Positions 31,601 to 42,225 of a stretch of DNA of 64,000 nucleotides are shown here, piece after piece; the first letter of the stretch is position 1, and every line of letters begins with the position of its first letter. A model generated the notes under the pieces. That model ran no database searches, was not told the DNA's origin, and worked only from the letters and a program-made list of their open reading frames with translations. A program made the position numbers and the translations under genes. The stretch is from Streptomyces antimycoticus (lineage in GTDB: Bacteria; Actinomycetota; Actinomycetes; Streptomycetales; Streptomycetaceae): contig NZ_BJHV01000001.1 of the NCBI RefSeq assembly GCF_005405925.1, forward strand, positions 3,906,001-3,970,000, in the 5' to 3' direction.

Positions 31601-34600
31601 CAGCAGCCGCTGGTGCGGGTCCATGGCGAGGGCCTCGCGCGGGTTGATCCCGAAGAAGTCGGGGTCGAACTCGCCCGCGTCGTAGAGGAACCCGCCCTCG
31701 ATGGTGGCACTGGTGCCGGTCTGCTCGGGGTCGTCGCCCAGCAGCCCGTCGAGCTGCCAGCCGCGGTCGGTCGGGAAGCCGGAGATGGCGTCCACCGAGC
31801 CGGTGACGAGCTGCCACAGCTCCTCGGGGCTGGTGACCCCGCCCGGGTAGCGGCAGCTCATGCCGACGATGGCGATGGGCTCGTCGTCGCCGACGGCCAC
31901 GGTGGCGGCGGGGGCCGCCGCGGCCTCGTCGGCCTGGTCGCCCAGGATCTCGGTGCGCAGGAAACCGGCGAGTGAGGTGGGCGTCGGGTAGTCGAAGACG
32001 AGGGTGGCCGGGAGCCGTACGCCCGTGACGGCGCCGAGGCGGTTGCGCAGCTCGACGGCGGTGAGCGAGTCGAAGCCCAGCTCCTTGAAGGCGCGCCCGG
32101 CGCCGACGGCCTCGGGGCCCGCGTAGCCGAGGACGGCGGCGACCTGGCCGCAGACGATCTCCAGCAGCAGCCGGCCACGCTCGGGGACGGACAGTCCCAG
32201 CAGCCGCTCCGCGAGCCCGCCGGGGGCCGCGCCGCCGCCCGACTCCACCACACGGCGGCCGGGGGCCCGCACCAGGCCGCGCAGCAGCGCCGGGACCATG
32301 CCGGCGTCGGCGTGGCGCAGCGGCGCCAGGTCCAGGTGCATGGGGACGAGCGTGGGGTCGCCCACCGCGAGGGCGGTGTCCAGGAGGGCGAGGCCCTCCT
32401 CGGAGGAGAGGGCGGCCACTCCGGCGCGGGTGATGCGCTGGATGTCGGTGTCGTCCAGGTCGCCGGTCATCCCGCTGCGCTCGGCCCACAGACCCCAGGC
32501 GAGGGCGGTGGCGGGCAGCCCCTGGGCGCGGCGCCGGTGGGCGAGGCCGTCCAGGAAGGCGTTGGCGGCCGCGTAGTTGGCCTGGCCGGGGCCGCCGAGG
32601 GTGCCGGCGGCGGCGGAGAACAGCACGAACGCCGATAGATCCGGGTTGTCGCGGGTCAGCTCGTGCAGATTCCACGCGGCGTCGACCTTGGGCGGCAGAA
32701 CGCGGTCGACGCGCTCGGCGGTCAGCGAGCCGATCACACCGTCGTCCAGCACGCCCGCCGTGTGCACCACGGCGGTCAGCGGATGCTCGGCCGGGATGGC
32801 GGCCAGGGCCGCGGCGAGCGCGGTGCGGTCGGCCACGTCGCAGGCGGTGAGGGTGACGTCGGCGCCCGACGCGCGCAGTTCGGCGACGAGTTCGGCGGCG
32901 CCGTGGGCGTCGGCCCCACGCCTGCTGAGCAGCAGGAGGTGGCGTACGCCGTGCTCGGTGACCAGATGGCGGGCGACGAGCCCGCCGAGGGTGCCGGTGG
33001 CGCCGGTGACCAGGGCGGTGCCCTCGGGGTCGAGCGCGGGGGCGGTCTGCTCGGGGTCGGAGGCGACCTTGGCCAGCCGCGGGACGACCACGGTCCCGGC
33101 GCGGACCGCGAGCTGCGATTCGCCGGTGGCCAGGGCGGGGGCGAACCCACGGTAGGACTCATCGGTCCCCACAGCGCTATCGAAGTCCATCAGGACGAAG
33201 CGGTCCGGGTTCTCGGACTGCGCGGAGCGCAGCAGACCCCACAGCGGGGCGTGGACCAGGTCCTCGGTGTCCGCGTCGGCGGAGGTGGCGACGGCGCCGC
33301 GGGTGGCGATCACCAGCCGGGAGCCCTCGAAGCGGGCGTCGGCGAGCCAGCTTTGGACCAGCTCCAGCGCGCGGTGCAGGGCCTCGCGTACGGCTTCTTC
33401 GACGGGACGGTCCGTCTCGTCCGTGAAGAACGGGGCGACGACGGCCTGCGGCAGCGGGGTCCCGGCGTCCACGGCCTCGCCGAGCGCGGCCAGGTCGGCG
33501 TAGCCGGCGGCGGTGGGCAGGGCGGCGGCGAGCTCGGGGTGCTCGGCGCCGAGGACCGCCCACTGCCCGGCCACGACGGTGGTGGCGGCGGGCACCGAGG
33601 CGGGGGTCCACTCGACGCGGAACAGCGCCTCGTGGAAGGCGGCGCGCGCGGCGTGCACCTGGTCGGGCGAGACGGGGCGCAGCAGCAGCGAGTCGACGGA
33701 GGCGACGGGTGCGCCGCTCTCGTCCGTGACCAGCACGGCCACGGCGTCCTGCCCGGCGGGCGAGAGCCGGACGCGCAGCGTGGCGGCGCCGACTGCGTGG
33801 AGCCGGACGCCGCTCCAGGAGAAGGGGAGGCGGCCGTGTTCGGTGTCCTCCAGGAGGGAGCCGATGCCCACGGCGTGCAGGGCCGCGTCCAGCAGCGCGG
33901 GGTGCAGTCCGAACAGCTCGGCCTCGGCGCGGGCGCTCTCGGGCAGCCGCACCTCGGCGTACACCTGGTCCTCGTGCTGCCAGGCGCCCTGGAGGCCCTG
34001 GAAGACGGGGCCGTAGGCGAATCCGGTCTCGGCGAGCCAGTCGTAGAGGCCGTCCACGGGAACCTCGGTGGCACCGGCCGGCGGCCATGCGGCGAGGTTC
34101 TCGGAATAGTCGGAGGGAGTGGTGGCGCCGGTGCCGAGCACACCGGTGGCGTGGCGGGTCCACTCGCCCTCGCCCCAGGTGCCGTCGGCGGCGTCCTCCA
34201 GGCGCGAGTGCAGGGTCAGCGAGCGGCGGCCGGTCTCGTCCGGGGCGCCCACGGACACCTGGAGCTGGACGCCGCCCTGTGGGGGCAGGACCAGCGGGGC
34301 TTCGAGGGTGAGCTCCTCCAGGACGTCCGCGCCGACGTGGTCACCGGCGCGGATGGCCAGCTCCACGAAGGCGGTGCCGGGCAGCAGCACGGTGTCCATG
34401 ACGGCGTGGTCGGCCAGCCACGGGTGGGTCTGGAGGGACAGCCGGCCGGTGAAGAGGAATCCGGCGGCGTCGGCGAGCGACACGGCGGCGCCGAGCAGCG
34501 GATGGTCGGCGGAGCCGAGTCCGGCGGCGGTGACGTCGCCGGTCCAGGGGCCGGGCGGCTCGGGCCAGTACAGCTCGCGCTGGAAGGCGTAGGTGGGCAG

Positions 34601-37303
34601 TTCGACGCGGCGGGCGCCGGAGCCCTCGAAGACCGCGGCCCAGTCGACGGCCACGCCGTGGACGTGGGCGCGGGCGAGCGCACCGGCCAGGGCGGTGGCC
34701 TCGGGGCGGTCGCCGCGCAGCATGGGGACGAACACGGCGCCGTCGGAGGTGACGCAGTCCTGCGCCATGGCGGAGAGCACCCCGTCGGGGCCGAGCTCCA
34801 CAAAGGCGCCGACGTCGTACTCCTCGAGCCGGCGGATGCCGTCGGTGAAGCGGACCGCCGCACGGACGTGCCGGACCCAGTAGTCGGGCGAGCAGATCTC
34901 GTCGGCGGAGACCGAGCCGCCGGTCAGGTTGGAGATGATGGGGATGACCGGCGGGGCGTAGGTCACCTGCCGGGCGACCTCGCGGAAGGGCTCCAGCATC
35001 CCGTCCATGCGGGGCGAGTGGAACGCGTGGCTGACGGTGAGCCGCTTGGTCTTGCGGCCCTGCGCCTGGAACGACTCCGCGATGGCGACGGCCGTGTCCT
35101 CGTCACCGGCGATGACGACCGAGGTGGGTCCGTTGAGCGCGGCGATGGAGACCCGCTCGGTGAGCAGCGGCGCCACCTCGTCCTCGGACGCCTGGATCGC
35201 GATCATCGCGCCACCGGCGGGCAGTTCCTCCATCAGCCGGCCACGGGCGGCCACCAGCTTCGCCGCGTCGGCCAGCGAGAGCACACCGGCCACATGCGCG
35301 GCGGCCAGTTCGCCGATGGAGTGGCCGACGAGGAAGTCGGGCTTCACACCCCAGCTTTCCAGCAGCCGGAACAGCGCCACTTCGAGGGCGAACAGCGCGG
35401 GCTGGGTGAAGCCGGTGCGGTCCAGCAGTCCGCTGTCGTCGCCGAACATCACCTCGCGCAGCGGCTGCTGGAGGTGCTGGTCGAGCTCGGCGCACACCTC
35501 GTCCAGGGCGCGGGCGAAGGCCGGGACGGCCGCGTACAGCTCACGGCCCATTCCGGTGCGCTGGCTGCCCTGACCGGTGAAGAGAAACGCGACCTTGCCC
35601 TCGCCGACCTCGCCGCGCACAACGCCGCCCGCGGGGGCGTCCTCGGCGAGCTCGGCCAGTCCGCGCAGCAGGTCCTCGCGGCCGCCCTCGCCCGCGAGGA
35701 CCACGGCGCGGTGGTCCAGCGCGGCGCGGGTGGTGGCCAGCGAGTGGGCCAGGTCGACCAGGCCGAGGCCCGGCTCGTCCTGCACATGGGTGGTGAGCCG
35801 CTCGGCCTGGGCGCGCAGCGCCGCCGCGCTCTGCGCGGACACCAGCACCGGCACCAGACCGCCGACGCCGGTCCACTCCGAGGGCGTCGCGTCGTCGCCG
35901 GGGGCCTCGCGGTCCTCGGCGGGCGCCTGCTCGATGACGGTGTGCGCGTTCGTACCGCTCACGCCGAAGGAGGAGATGCCCGCGCGGCGCGGCTGGCCGG
36001 TCTCCGGCCACGGGGTGTTCTCGGTGAGCAGGGAGACGGCGCCGGCCGTCCAGTCCACGTCCCGGGAGGGCGCGTCGACGTGCAGGGTCCTGGGCAGGAC
36101 GCCGTGCTCGATGGCCTTGACCATCTTGATGATGCCGGCGACACCGGCCGCGGCCTGGGTGTGGCCGAAGTTGGACTTGATCGAGCCGAGCCACAGCGGG
36201 CGGCCCTCGGCCCGGTTCTGCCCGTACGTGGCGAGCAGGGCCTGGGCCTCGATGGGGTCGCCGAGGCTGGTGCCGGTGCCGTGTGCCTCGACGGCGTCCA
36301 CCTGGGCGGGGGTGAGCCGGGCGTCGGTGAGCGCCTGGCGGATGACGCGCTGCTGGGACGGGCCGTTGGGCGCGGTCAGGCCGTTGGACGCGCCGTCCTG
36401 GTTGATCGCGGAGCCACGGACGATGGCGAGCACCGGGTGGCCGTTCTTGCGGGCGTCCGACAGCCGCTCGACGAGCAGCATGCCGACGCCCTCGCCCCAG
36501 CCGGTGCCGTCCGCGCCATCGGCGAACGCCTTGCAGCGGCCGTCGGGCGCCAGGCCCCGCTGGCGGCTGAAGTTGATGAACGCGCGCGGGCTGTTCATCA
36601 CCGTGACGCCACCGGTGAGCGCCATCGAGCACTCGCCGCCTCGCAGCGCCTGGATGGCCAGGTGCAGCGCCACCAGCGACGCCGAGCACGCGGTGTCGAC
36701 GGTGAGCGCCGGGCCCTCCAGACCGAAGGTGTAGGAGATCCGGCCGGAGATGACACTGGCCGCGTTGCCGGTGAGCAGATACTGCTCCACGCCCTGCGGC
36801 AGCGTGTGCATCAGCTCCGGGTAGTCCTGGCCGTTGGTGCCGACGAAGACACCGGCCTTGCTGCCGCGGAGCGTGGCCGGGTCGATCCCGGCCCGCTCGA
36901 ACGCCTCCCAGGACGTCTCCAGCAGCAGCCGCTGCTGCGGGTCCATGCCGAGGGTCTCGCGCGGGCTGATCCCGAAGAACGCGGCGTCGAACTCGCCCGC
37001 GCCCTCCAGGAATCCGCCCTTGTCGGTGTAGCTGGTGCCCTGCTGGTCGGGATCGGCGTCGAAGAGCGCGTCGGTGTCCCAGCCACGGTCCGTGGGGAAG
37101 TCCGCGATGGCGTCGCCGCCCGCGGCCACGAGCTCCCACAGCTGCTCCGGAGACGTGACGCCTCCGGGGAACCGGCAGCTCATGCCGACGATCGCGATCG
37201 GCTCAGGCTCCTGCGACTCGACCTCGCGAAGACGCTGCCGCGTCTGGTGCAGATCGGCAGTTACCCGCTTGAGGTAGTCGAGGATCTTGTCCTGATCCGC
37301 CAT
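20100..37303 (-). CDS. Type I modular PKS, three modules with one ER (PKS C); one-base frameshift at about 27829
   Basis: Read through one missing base, this is a synthase of about 5734 residues. Order: docking coiled coil; KS-AT-DH-KR-ACP; KS-AT-DH-ER-KR-ACP; KS-AT-DH-KR-ACP; C-terminal docking helices ending [11 protein letters not shown]. All three ATs are malonyl-type (GHSIG, HAFH). The reading frame breaks just after [15 protein letters not shown] and resumes as [15 protein letters not shown] at a G run 27827-27831; adding one base restores an unbroken C2 module. I chose ATG 37303 ([18 protein letters not shown]) because the docking helix begins there and GGGTGAG precedes it; ATGs at 37318 and 37330 are further upstream. 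If the lesion is real, the protein stops at 27650 inside C2 and the pathway is dead. The first KR lacks its catalytic Ser. Confidence 0.9.
21803..21899. repeat. In-frame intergenic-type repeat inside PKS C
   Basis: About 97 bases closely matching the first unit of the cluster in PKS D (15967-16059): the same CCCGCCCC flank, GGGCTCCGCCC and one copy of the 31-base core (21869-21899). It occupies the homologous place in the C3 KR structural region and encodes [20 protein letters not shown]. One core is present here against three in D1. Confidence 0.75.
25662..31889 (-). other. PKS module C2: KS-AT(malonyl)-DH-ER-KR-ACP, fully reducing
   Basis: KS Cys near 31365, AT GHSIG near 30018, [12 protein letters not shown] near 29095, ER about 26820-27775 with [15 protein letters not shown] and the NADPH loop [17 protein letters not shown] Ser/Tyr near 26385 and 26350, ACP Ser near 25848. 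This is the only module in the window with an ER. It predicts a saturated C8-C9 unit. The frameshift lies just upstream of the ER. Confidence 0.86.
31890..37303 (-). other. PKS module C1: KS-AT(malonyl)-DH(altered)-KR(no catalytic Ser)-ACP
   Basis: KS Cys (DTACSAS) near 36685, AT GHSIG near 35320, DH motif [10 protein letters not shown] near 34398 with Asp where Gly is usual, KR reading [16 protein letters not shown] near 32600. The residue 13 before the catalytic Tyr is Ala (GCC), where the active-site Ser belongs. The ACP Ser is present near 32068. KR and DH may both be inactive, which would leave a ketone. Confidence 0.82.
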
Positions 37304-37359
37304 TGGAGTCTCACCCATGCTTCTCGTCACAAACCTTGCGCCCGGGGACCTTCAGATCC
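37304..37359 (-). promoter_or_regulatory. Gap between PKS B and C; ribosome binding site fixing the PKS C start
   Basis: GGGTGAG (about 37310-37316) is spaced suitably for ATG 37303, which favours that start over the in-frame ATGs at 37318 and 37330. The 56-base gap shows no terminator. Confidence 0.55.
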
Positions 37360-40300
37360 TCAGATTCCGAGTTCTTTGTCGATGAAGGCGAAGACCTCGT
37401 CGGGCGTCGCCTCCTGCAACTTCTCCGTCACGGTCCCGCCCTCGCCGTCGGCCGTCTCGGCCTCGTCGGTACGGGGCTCCGCCCACTTCGCCGCGAGGTC
37501 CCGCAGCCGGGCCGCGATGTCGTCCCGTGCCTCGCTGTCGGGGTCGAGGACGGACAGCGCGGACTCCAGCGCGTCGAGCTCCGCGAGCCCGGGCGCCGCG
37601 GCCGTACCGCCGTCGCCCACGATCCGGCCGCACAGGAACTCGGCGAGGACCGCCGGGGTCGGGTAGTCGAAGACCAGCGTGGCGGGCAGCTTCTGCCCGG
37701 TGGCGGCGGTCAGCCGGTTGCGCAGCTCCAGCGCGATGAGCGAGTCGAAGCCCAGTTCCTTGAACGCCCGCCCGGCGCCGACCTCGTCGGTCGAGGGGTG
37801 GCCGAGCGCGGCGGCCGCGTTGGTGCGCACGACCTCCAGGACGACCACGGACTGTTCGGCCCGGGAGATCCCGGCCAGCCGCTTGCGCAGCGCGTCCGCC
37901 GGGGACCCGTCCGAGGCCGTACCGGGCTCACCGGACGTGGCGCCGGTCTCCCGCAGCCGCCGGACCTCGGGCAGTTCGCCGATGAGCGGGCTGGGGCGGA
38001 CCGCCGTGTAACCGTAGGCGAAGGGGTCCCACTGGATGTCGGCGACGGCCACGACCGTGTCGGCGTGGTCCAGGGCCCGCTGCAGCGCCGTGATGGCCGC
38101 GTGCGGGGCCATCGCCGGGACGCCGCCCCGGTCCAGCCGCTCGCCGATGGCGCCATCAGCGGCCAGCCCCGTCTCGCCCCAGCGGCCCCAGGCCACCGAG
38201 GTGGCGGGCAGGCCCTGGGCGCGGCGCTGTTCGGCCAGCGCGTCGAGATAGGCGTTGGCCGCCGCGTAGTTGCCCTGTCCGGCATCGCCGAGGGTGCCCG
38301 CGATACCGGAGAACAGCACGAACGCGGACAGCTCCAGCTCGCGGGTCAGCTCGTGCAGATGGCGCGCCGCGTCGGCCTTGGGGCCGAGGACGGTGGCGAA
38401 CCGCTCCGGGGTGAGCGCGTCCAGGACACCGTCGTCCAGGACACCCGCGGCGTGCATGACCGCCGTGAGCGGCTGGTCGGCCGGGATGGCGGCCAGCAGC
38501 GTCTCGACGGCCTTGCGGTCGGCCACATCACACGCGGCGACGGTGACCTTGGTGCCCAGCTCGGTCAGCTCGTCCCGCAGCTCGGCCGCGCCCGGGGCCT
38601 GAAGACCACGGCGGCTGGTGAGCACCAGGTGCTCGGCCCCGTTGCCGGCCAGCCAGCGGGCCACATGGGCGCCCAGCGCGCCCGTACCGCCGGTGACCAG
38701 GGTCGTACCGGCCGGCTTCCACGTCCGTACGGCGGGCGCACCGGCCAGCGGGGCATGGGCGAGCCTGCGGGCGAACACCCCGGCCGCGCGCACCGCGAGC
38801 TGGTCCTCGCCGTCGGTCCCGGCGAGCACTCCGGCGAGCCGGGCCAGCGCCCGCTCGTCGGGCGATCCGGGCAGGTCGACCAGACCGCCCCAGCGCTCCG
38901 GGTACTCCAGGGCCGCGGTCCGGCCCAGGCCCCAAACGAGTGCCTGCTCGGGGGAGTCCACGGTGTCCGTCTGCCCGACGGCGACCGCGCCCCGGGTGGC
39001 GCACCACAGCGGCGCGTCCACCCCGGCGTCGCCCAGCGCCTGGATCAGCACGGCGGTGCCGGTCAGCCCGGCGTTGACCCCGTCGGTGCCGGGGGCGGTG
39101 CCCTGGTCGAAGGCGAGCAGCGACAGCACACCCGAGACGGTCGCGGTGTCGGCCAGCTCCTCGCGCACCAGGCGGGTCAGCGACGCGCGGTCCGACTCGA
39201 CGGCGGTCGGGGTGATCTGCCGTACCTCGGCGCCGCGTTCGGTGAGCATCCGGACCGCGCCGAGCGTCCAGTCGTCGATGGCCGCGGACTCGGGCACGGC
39301 CAGCAGCCAGGTCCCGGACAGCCGCGCGGTCTGGGCCTCGGTCAGCGAGGTCCAGGTCACGCGGTAGCGCCAGCCGTCCACCGTGGACTGCTCACGGGCC
39401 CGCTTGCGCCAGGTGGCCAGGCCGGGCAGGACGGCGCCGAGCGAGGACCGCTCGCCGTCGTCCTCGAAGGCGAGGGTGTCGGCCAGCGACGCCAGGTCCT
39501 CGCGCTCGACGGCCTCCCAGAAGCGGGCGTCGACGGCATCGGACGGCGCGCCCGACTCGTCGGCCGGGGTGTCGACCGCCTGCGGCCAGTAGCTCTGGTG
39601 CTGGAAGGCGTACGTGGGCAGCTCGACGCGCGCGGCGCCGGTCCCCTCGTACACCGCGTCCCAGTCCACGCCGACGCCACGCGTCCACGCCTCGCCGACG
39701 GAGATCCAGAAGCGGTCCAGGCCGCCCTCGTCACGGCGCAGCGACCCGATCGCGGCGGCCTCACGGCCCGCGTCCTCGGCGGTCTCCTGCACACCCATGG
39801 TCAGCACCGGATGGGCGCTGGACTCGATGAACACCCCGAAGCCCTCGTCCAGCAGACGCCGGATCGCACCCTCCAGCTCGACGGTGCGGCGCAGGTTGGT
39901 GAACCAGTACTCGGCGTCCAGCTCGGAACCGTCGACCCACTCCCCCGTCACCGTCGACAGGAACGGCACCTCGGCCGTCTTGGGCTCTACGGGCGCCAGG
40001 AGCTCCAGCAGCTCCTCGCGGAGCAACTCGACCTGCGCGGAGTGCGAGGCGTAGTCCACCGGCACCCGGCGCGCCCGCACCTCATCGGCCTCACACGCGG
40101 CGACCAGCTCGTCGAGCGCGGTCGGCTCACCGGAGACGACCACCGAGGACGGCCCGTTGACGGCCGCCACCGAGATGCGCTCCTCGCCCCAGGGTGCGAT
40201 CCGCTCCCGGACCTCCGCCACCGGAAGGGCAACCGACACCATGCCGCCCTTACCCGCCAGCACCCGGCCAATCGCCTGACTGCGCAGCGCCACCACACGC

Positions 40301-42225
40301 GCCGCATCCTTCAGCGACAGAATCCCCGCCACACACGCGGCCGCGATCTCACCCTGAGAGTGGCCGACCACGGCCGCCGGCCGCACACCCAGCGAACGCC
40401 ACAGCTCCGCGAGCGAAACCATCACGGAGAACAACACCGGCTGAACGACGTCCACCCGCTCCAGTGACGGTGCGCCCTCCGCCTCGCGCAGCACATCCAC
40501 CAACGACCAGTCGGTGAACTCTGCGAGCGCGGCGGCACACTCATCAATACGGGCAGCGAACACCGGTGAAGCATCCAACAGCTCCACGGCCATGCCTACC
40601 CATTGTGACCCCTGTCCTGGGAACACGAATGCGGCCTTGCCCCCGATTGAGGCCCCCTGCACCAGGTTGGGCAGGACCTGCCCCCTAGCGAGGGCGTCCA
40701 AACCACCGGCGAATTCGTCCCGGTCCGTGCCCACCAGCACCGCGCGCTGCTCGAAGGCGGCGCGGGTGGTGGCCAGCGAGTGGCCGATGTCCAGCGGGCG
40801 CAGGGCCGGGTCGGCATCGAGGTGGGCCAGCAGCTTGGCGGCCTGGGCGCGCAGCGCGGCCTCGCTCTTGCCGGACACCGTCCACGGCAGCGCGCCGGGC
40901 CGTCGGGTCGCCGGCTCGGTCTCGTCCGGCTCCTCGGCCGGGGCCTGCTCGATGATGGCGTGGGCGTTGGTGCCGCTGAAGCCGAACGAGGACACCGCGG
41001 CCCGGCGCGGACGGCCGGTCTCCGGCCACTCCCGCGCCTCGGTCAGCAGCTCGACCTCGCCCGCCGACCAGTCCACATGCGGGGTGGGCTCGACGATGTG
41101 CAGCGACTCCGGCAGGACGCCGTGGCGCAGCGCGAGCACGAGCTTCATCACACCCGCGACACCGGCGGCCGCTTGGGCGTGGCCGATGTTGGACTTGATG
41201 GAGCCGAGCAGCAGGGGCTGCCCCTCGGGCCGCTCCTGGCCGTAGGTGGCCAGCAGCGCCTGCGCCTCGATCGGGTCACCCAGCGTCGTACCGGTGCCGT
41301 GTGCTTCGACGACGTCCACCTCGGCGGGGGACAGCCGGGCGTTGGCCAGAGCCTGCCGGATCACCCGCTGCTGGGACGGCCCGTTGGGCGCCGTCAGACC
41401 ATTGGACGCACCGTCCTGGTTGATGGCCGAACCCCGCACGACCGCCAGCACCGGATGGCCGTTCTTCCGCGCGTCCGACAGCCGCTCGACCAGCAGCATG
41501 CCCACGCCCTCGGCCGGGCTGAAGCCGTCCGCGTCCGAGGAGAACGCCTTGCTGCGGCCGTCGGAGGACAGTCCGCGCTGCCGGCTGAACTCGATGAAGG
41601 TGCCCGGGGTGGCCATCACGGTCACCCCGCCCGCGAGCGCGAGCGTGCACTCGCCCTGGCGCAGCGACTGGACGGCCAGGTGCAGCGCCACCAGCGACGC
41701 CGAGCACGCGGTGTCGACGGTGACCGCCGGGCCCTCCAGTCCGAAGGTGTACGAGAGGCGGCCGGAGACGACGCTCGCGGCGCTGCCGGTGGCCAGGTGG
41801 CCCTCGTAGCCCTCGGTGTTGCTGCGCATGACGATGGAGTAGTCGGAGCCGTTGGTGCCGACGAAGACACCGGACGGGGTGCCGTGCAGCGTGGCCGGGT
41901 CGATGCCCGCCCGCTCGAACGCCTCCCACGACGTCTCCAGCAGCAGCCGCTGCTGCGGGTCCATCGCCATGGCCTCCCGCGGCGAGATCCCGAAGAAGGT
42001 GGGGTCGAAGTCGGCGGCCCCGGTGAGGAATCCGCCCTCGCGGGTGTAGCTGGTGCCCTGCGCGTCCGGGTCCGGGTTGTACAGGGACTCGATGTCCCAG
42101 CCGCGGTCGCCCGGGAACTCCGACAGCGCGTCGCCACCGGAGGTGAGCAGCTGCCACAGCTCCTCGGGGGTGCGCACACCGCCCGGGAAGCGGCAGCTCA
42201 TCGAGACGATGGCGATCGGCTCGTC
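37360..42225 (-). other. PKS module B2: KS-AT(methylmalonyl)-KR(no catalytic Ser)-ACP plus docking
   Basis: KS Cys (DTACSAS) near 41703, AT GHSQG near 40358 with YASH near 40055, KR FSGIAGTLGDAGQGNY near 38300-38260, ACP Ser near 37748. Tyr, Asn (NYAAAN) and the Lys region are present, but the residue 13 before Tyr is Gly. The KR may be inactive, leaving a 2-methyl-3-keto unit. Confidence 0.82.
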
